Assembly: GCA_002393865.1 (NCBI GenBank)
Contig: DGUD01000201.1
Span: forward strand, 1 to 6,530
Reading direction: 5' to 3'
From: Treponema sp. UBA4319
GTDB taxonomy: Bacteria; Spirochaetota; Spirochaetia; Treponematales; Treponemataceae
Length of the DNA stretch: 6,530 nucleotides
Part shown: positions 6,012 through 6,530 of the stretch, one piece after another
Layout of the letters: the number at the start of each line of letters is the position of its first letter
Numbering within the stretch: the stretch's first letter is position 1
Notes under the pieces: generated by a model
The model's database searches: none
Told to the model about the DNA's origin: nothing
What the model saw: only the letters and a program-made list of their open reading frames with translations
Program-made: the position numbers and the translations under genes

Positions 6012-6058
6012 AAAAAATGCGCGGAGGCAGGGCATTGTCTGGTGCCGCCTCCGCGCAT
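6012..6058 (-). terminator. Intrinsic terminator of the right-hand partial gene
   Basis: ATGCGCGGAGGC (6017-6028) pairs perfectly with GCCTCCGCGCAT (6047-6058), a 12-base-pair GC-rich stem. An inner GGCA/TGCC stem (6031-6034 with 6043-6046) may extend it. The A-run 6012-6017 becomes six T after the stem on the reverse strand. It lies about 40 bases downstream of the stop at 6097. On the forward strand the stem is followed by CTTTGCTTTTT, so it may work in both directions. Confidence 0.85.
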
Positions 6059-6096
6059 CTTTGCTTTTTAAGCTGCATTCCTGGGTGTCTGTGCTC

Positions 6097-6530
6097 TTAG
6101 AGGACTTCGACGTTCGTGATGGTGAAGGGTTTGCCGTCGATTCTGTCCATCACGTAATAGGTGCGGCCTGCTTTAAGATCAAGCTCGCAGCTGGCGGTGT
6201 CCGCGCTGCTGCCGGGATGCCAGTAGGGCGTCTCGTCCCAGTCGCTGTAGCCGTTGCCGCTGAGCAGATGGACATTCTGCCCGTATTGTTCGATAGCATC
6301 GGACTGTATGGTCAGGCGGACTCTTGTGTCCTTGTCCACGTTGAATGCAAATTCCTTGCCCTGATAGCCTTTCCAAGAGGAAGGAGTCGTCGGCGCGACG
6401 GGATTCTTTGTGCCGCTGCCAGAGGAGGCGTTGCCCGTAGAGCTTCCGCTGCCACCCGCAGAGCCATTGCTGCCTGCGGAGCTGCCGCCCTGAGCGGGTG
6501 AGCCTGACGCAGTGCCGCTGCCAGAGGAGG
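6097..6530 (-). CDS. 3' end of a gene: Gly/Ser-rich linker plus C-terminal domain, unknown function
   Basis: The reverse-strand frame is open from the window edge to the TAA at 6097-6099, so the start is missing; 143 codons are visible. The first 51 or so residues are almost entirely Gly, Ser, Ala, Thr, Asn and Pro, as in flexible linkers of secreted or surface modular proteins. About 92 residues follow, beginning near SSWKGYQGKEFAFNV and ending FTITNVEVL. This part alternates hydrophobic and polar residues (RVRLTIQSD, NVHLLSG, CELDLKAGRTYYVMD), suggesting a small beta-sandwich. The closing 'AGRTYYV' strand recalls pre-peptidase C-terminal or carbohydrate-binding-type domains, but I do not recognise the family. 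The GTG at 6337-6339 sits inside the domain and is unlikely to be the start. A strong terminator follows the stop, supporting a real gene. Confidence 0.75.
   Translation of the reverse strand, partial: SSGSGTASGSPAQGGSSAGSNGSAGGSGSSTGNASSGSGTKNPVAPTTPSSWKGYQGKEFAFNVDKDTRVRLTIQSDAIEQYGQNVHLLSGNGYSDWDETPYWHPGSSADTASCELDLKAGRTYYVMDRIDGKPFTITNVEVL

Noticed and set aside
5796..6035. 79-codon reverse open frame with a Pro/Arg-rich product
   Set aside because: It runs through a terminator stem, the tandem repeat and the acyltransferase promoter and start, so it is not a plausible gene.

Overview
This window is mostly ordinary bacterial chromosome. A compact, forward-strand de novo purine biosynthesis operon (purE-purF-purM-ridA-purN, about 271-4542) is followed by three reverse-strand features: a tRNA-Lys(CUU) gene with its own terminator, a polytopic acyltransferase-3 membrane protein, and the 3' part of a gene whose product has a Gly/Ser-rich linker. 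The DNA is GC-rich (roughly 55-60% by eye). Several features fit an anaerobe-type bacterium outside the Enterobacteria: a Bacillus-type PurF with four Fe-S ligand cysteines, a PurE that looks more archaeal/clostridial than E. coli-like, and a tRNA whose CCA is not encoded. My tentative guess is a spirochaete of the Treponema group or a gut/rumen anaerobe; nothing here is diagnostic.

Layout: 1-270 holds no convincing gene but carries a 22-base-period repeat and other repeat-like DNA. The purine operon has short or overlapping junctions: 18 bases purE/purF, 61 bases purF/purM, 9 bases purM/ridA, and an ATGA overlap ridA/purN. PurF makes phosphoribosylamine, PurN formylates GAR, PurM closes the AIR ring and PurE carboxylates AIR (or acts on N5-CAIR). 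RidA, an enamine/imine deaminase, is known to touch PurF-related metabolism. purD, purL, purK, purC, purB and purH are not in the window. The operon has no clear forward terminator; the strong hairpin after purN has its T-run on the reverse strand and serves the convergent tRNA-Lys.

The 263-base gap 5834-6096 contains the acyltransferase promoter, two exact 22-base tandem repeats, and the intrinsic terminator of the right-hand partial gene. The repeat at 5935-5978 is related to the one at 1-39 but in the opposite orientation, and a 13-base word is also shared inverted between the two gaps. This dispersed intergenic repeat family is the most interesting unexplained structure. I see no CRISPR array, transposase, defence gene or phage gene, and I do not claim a new system.
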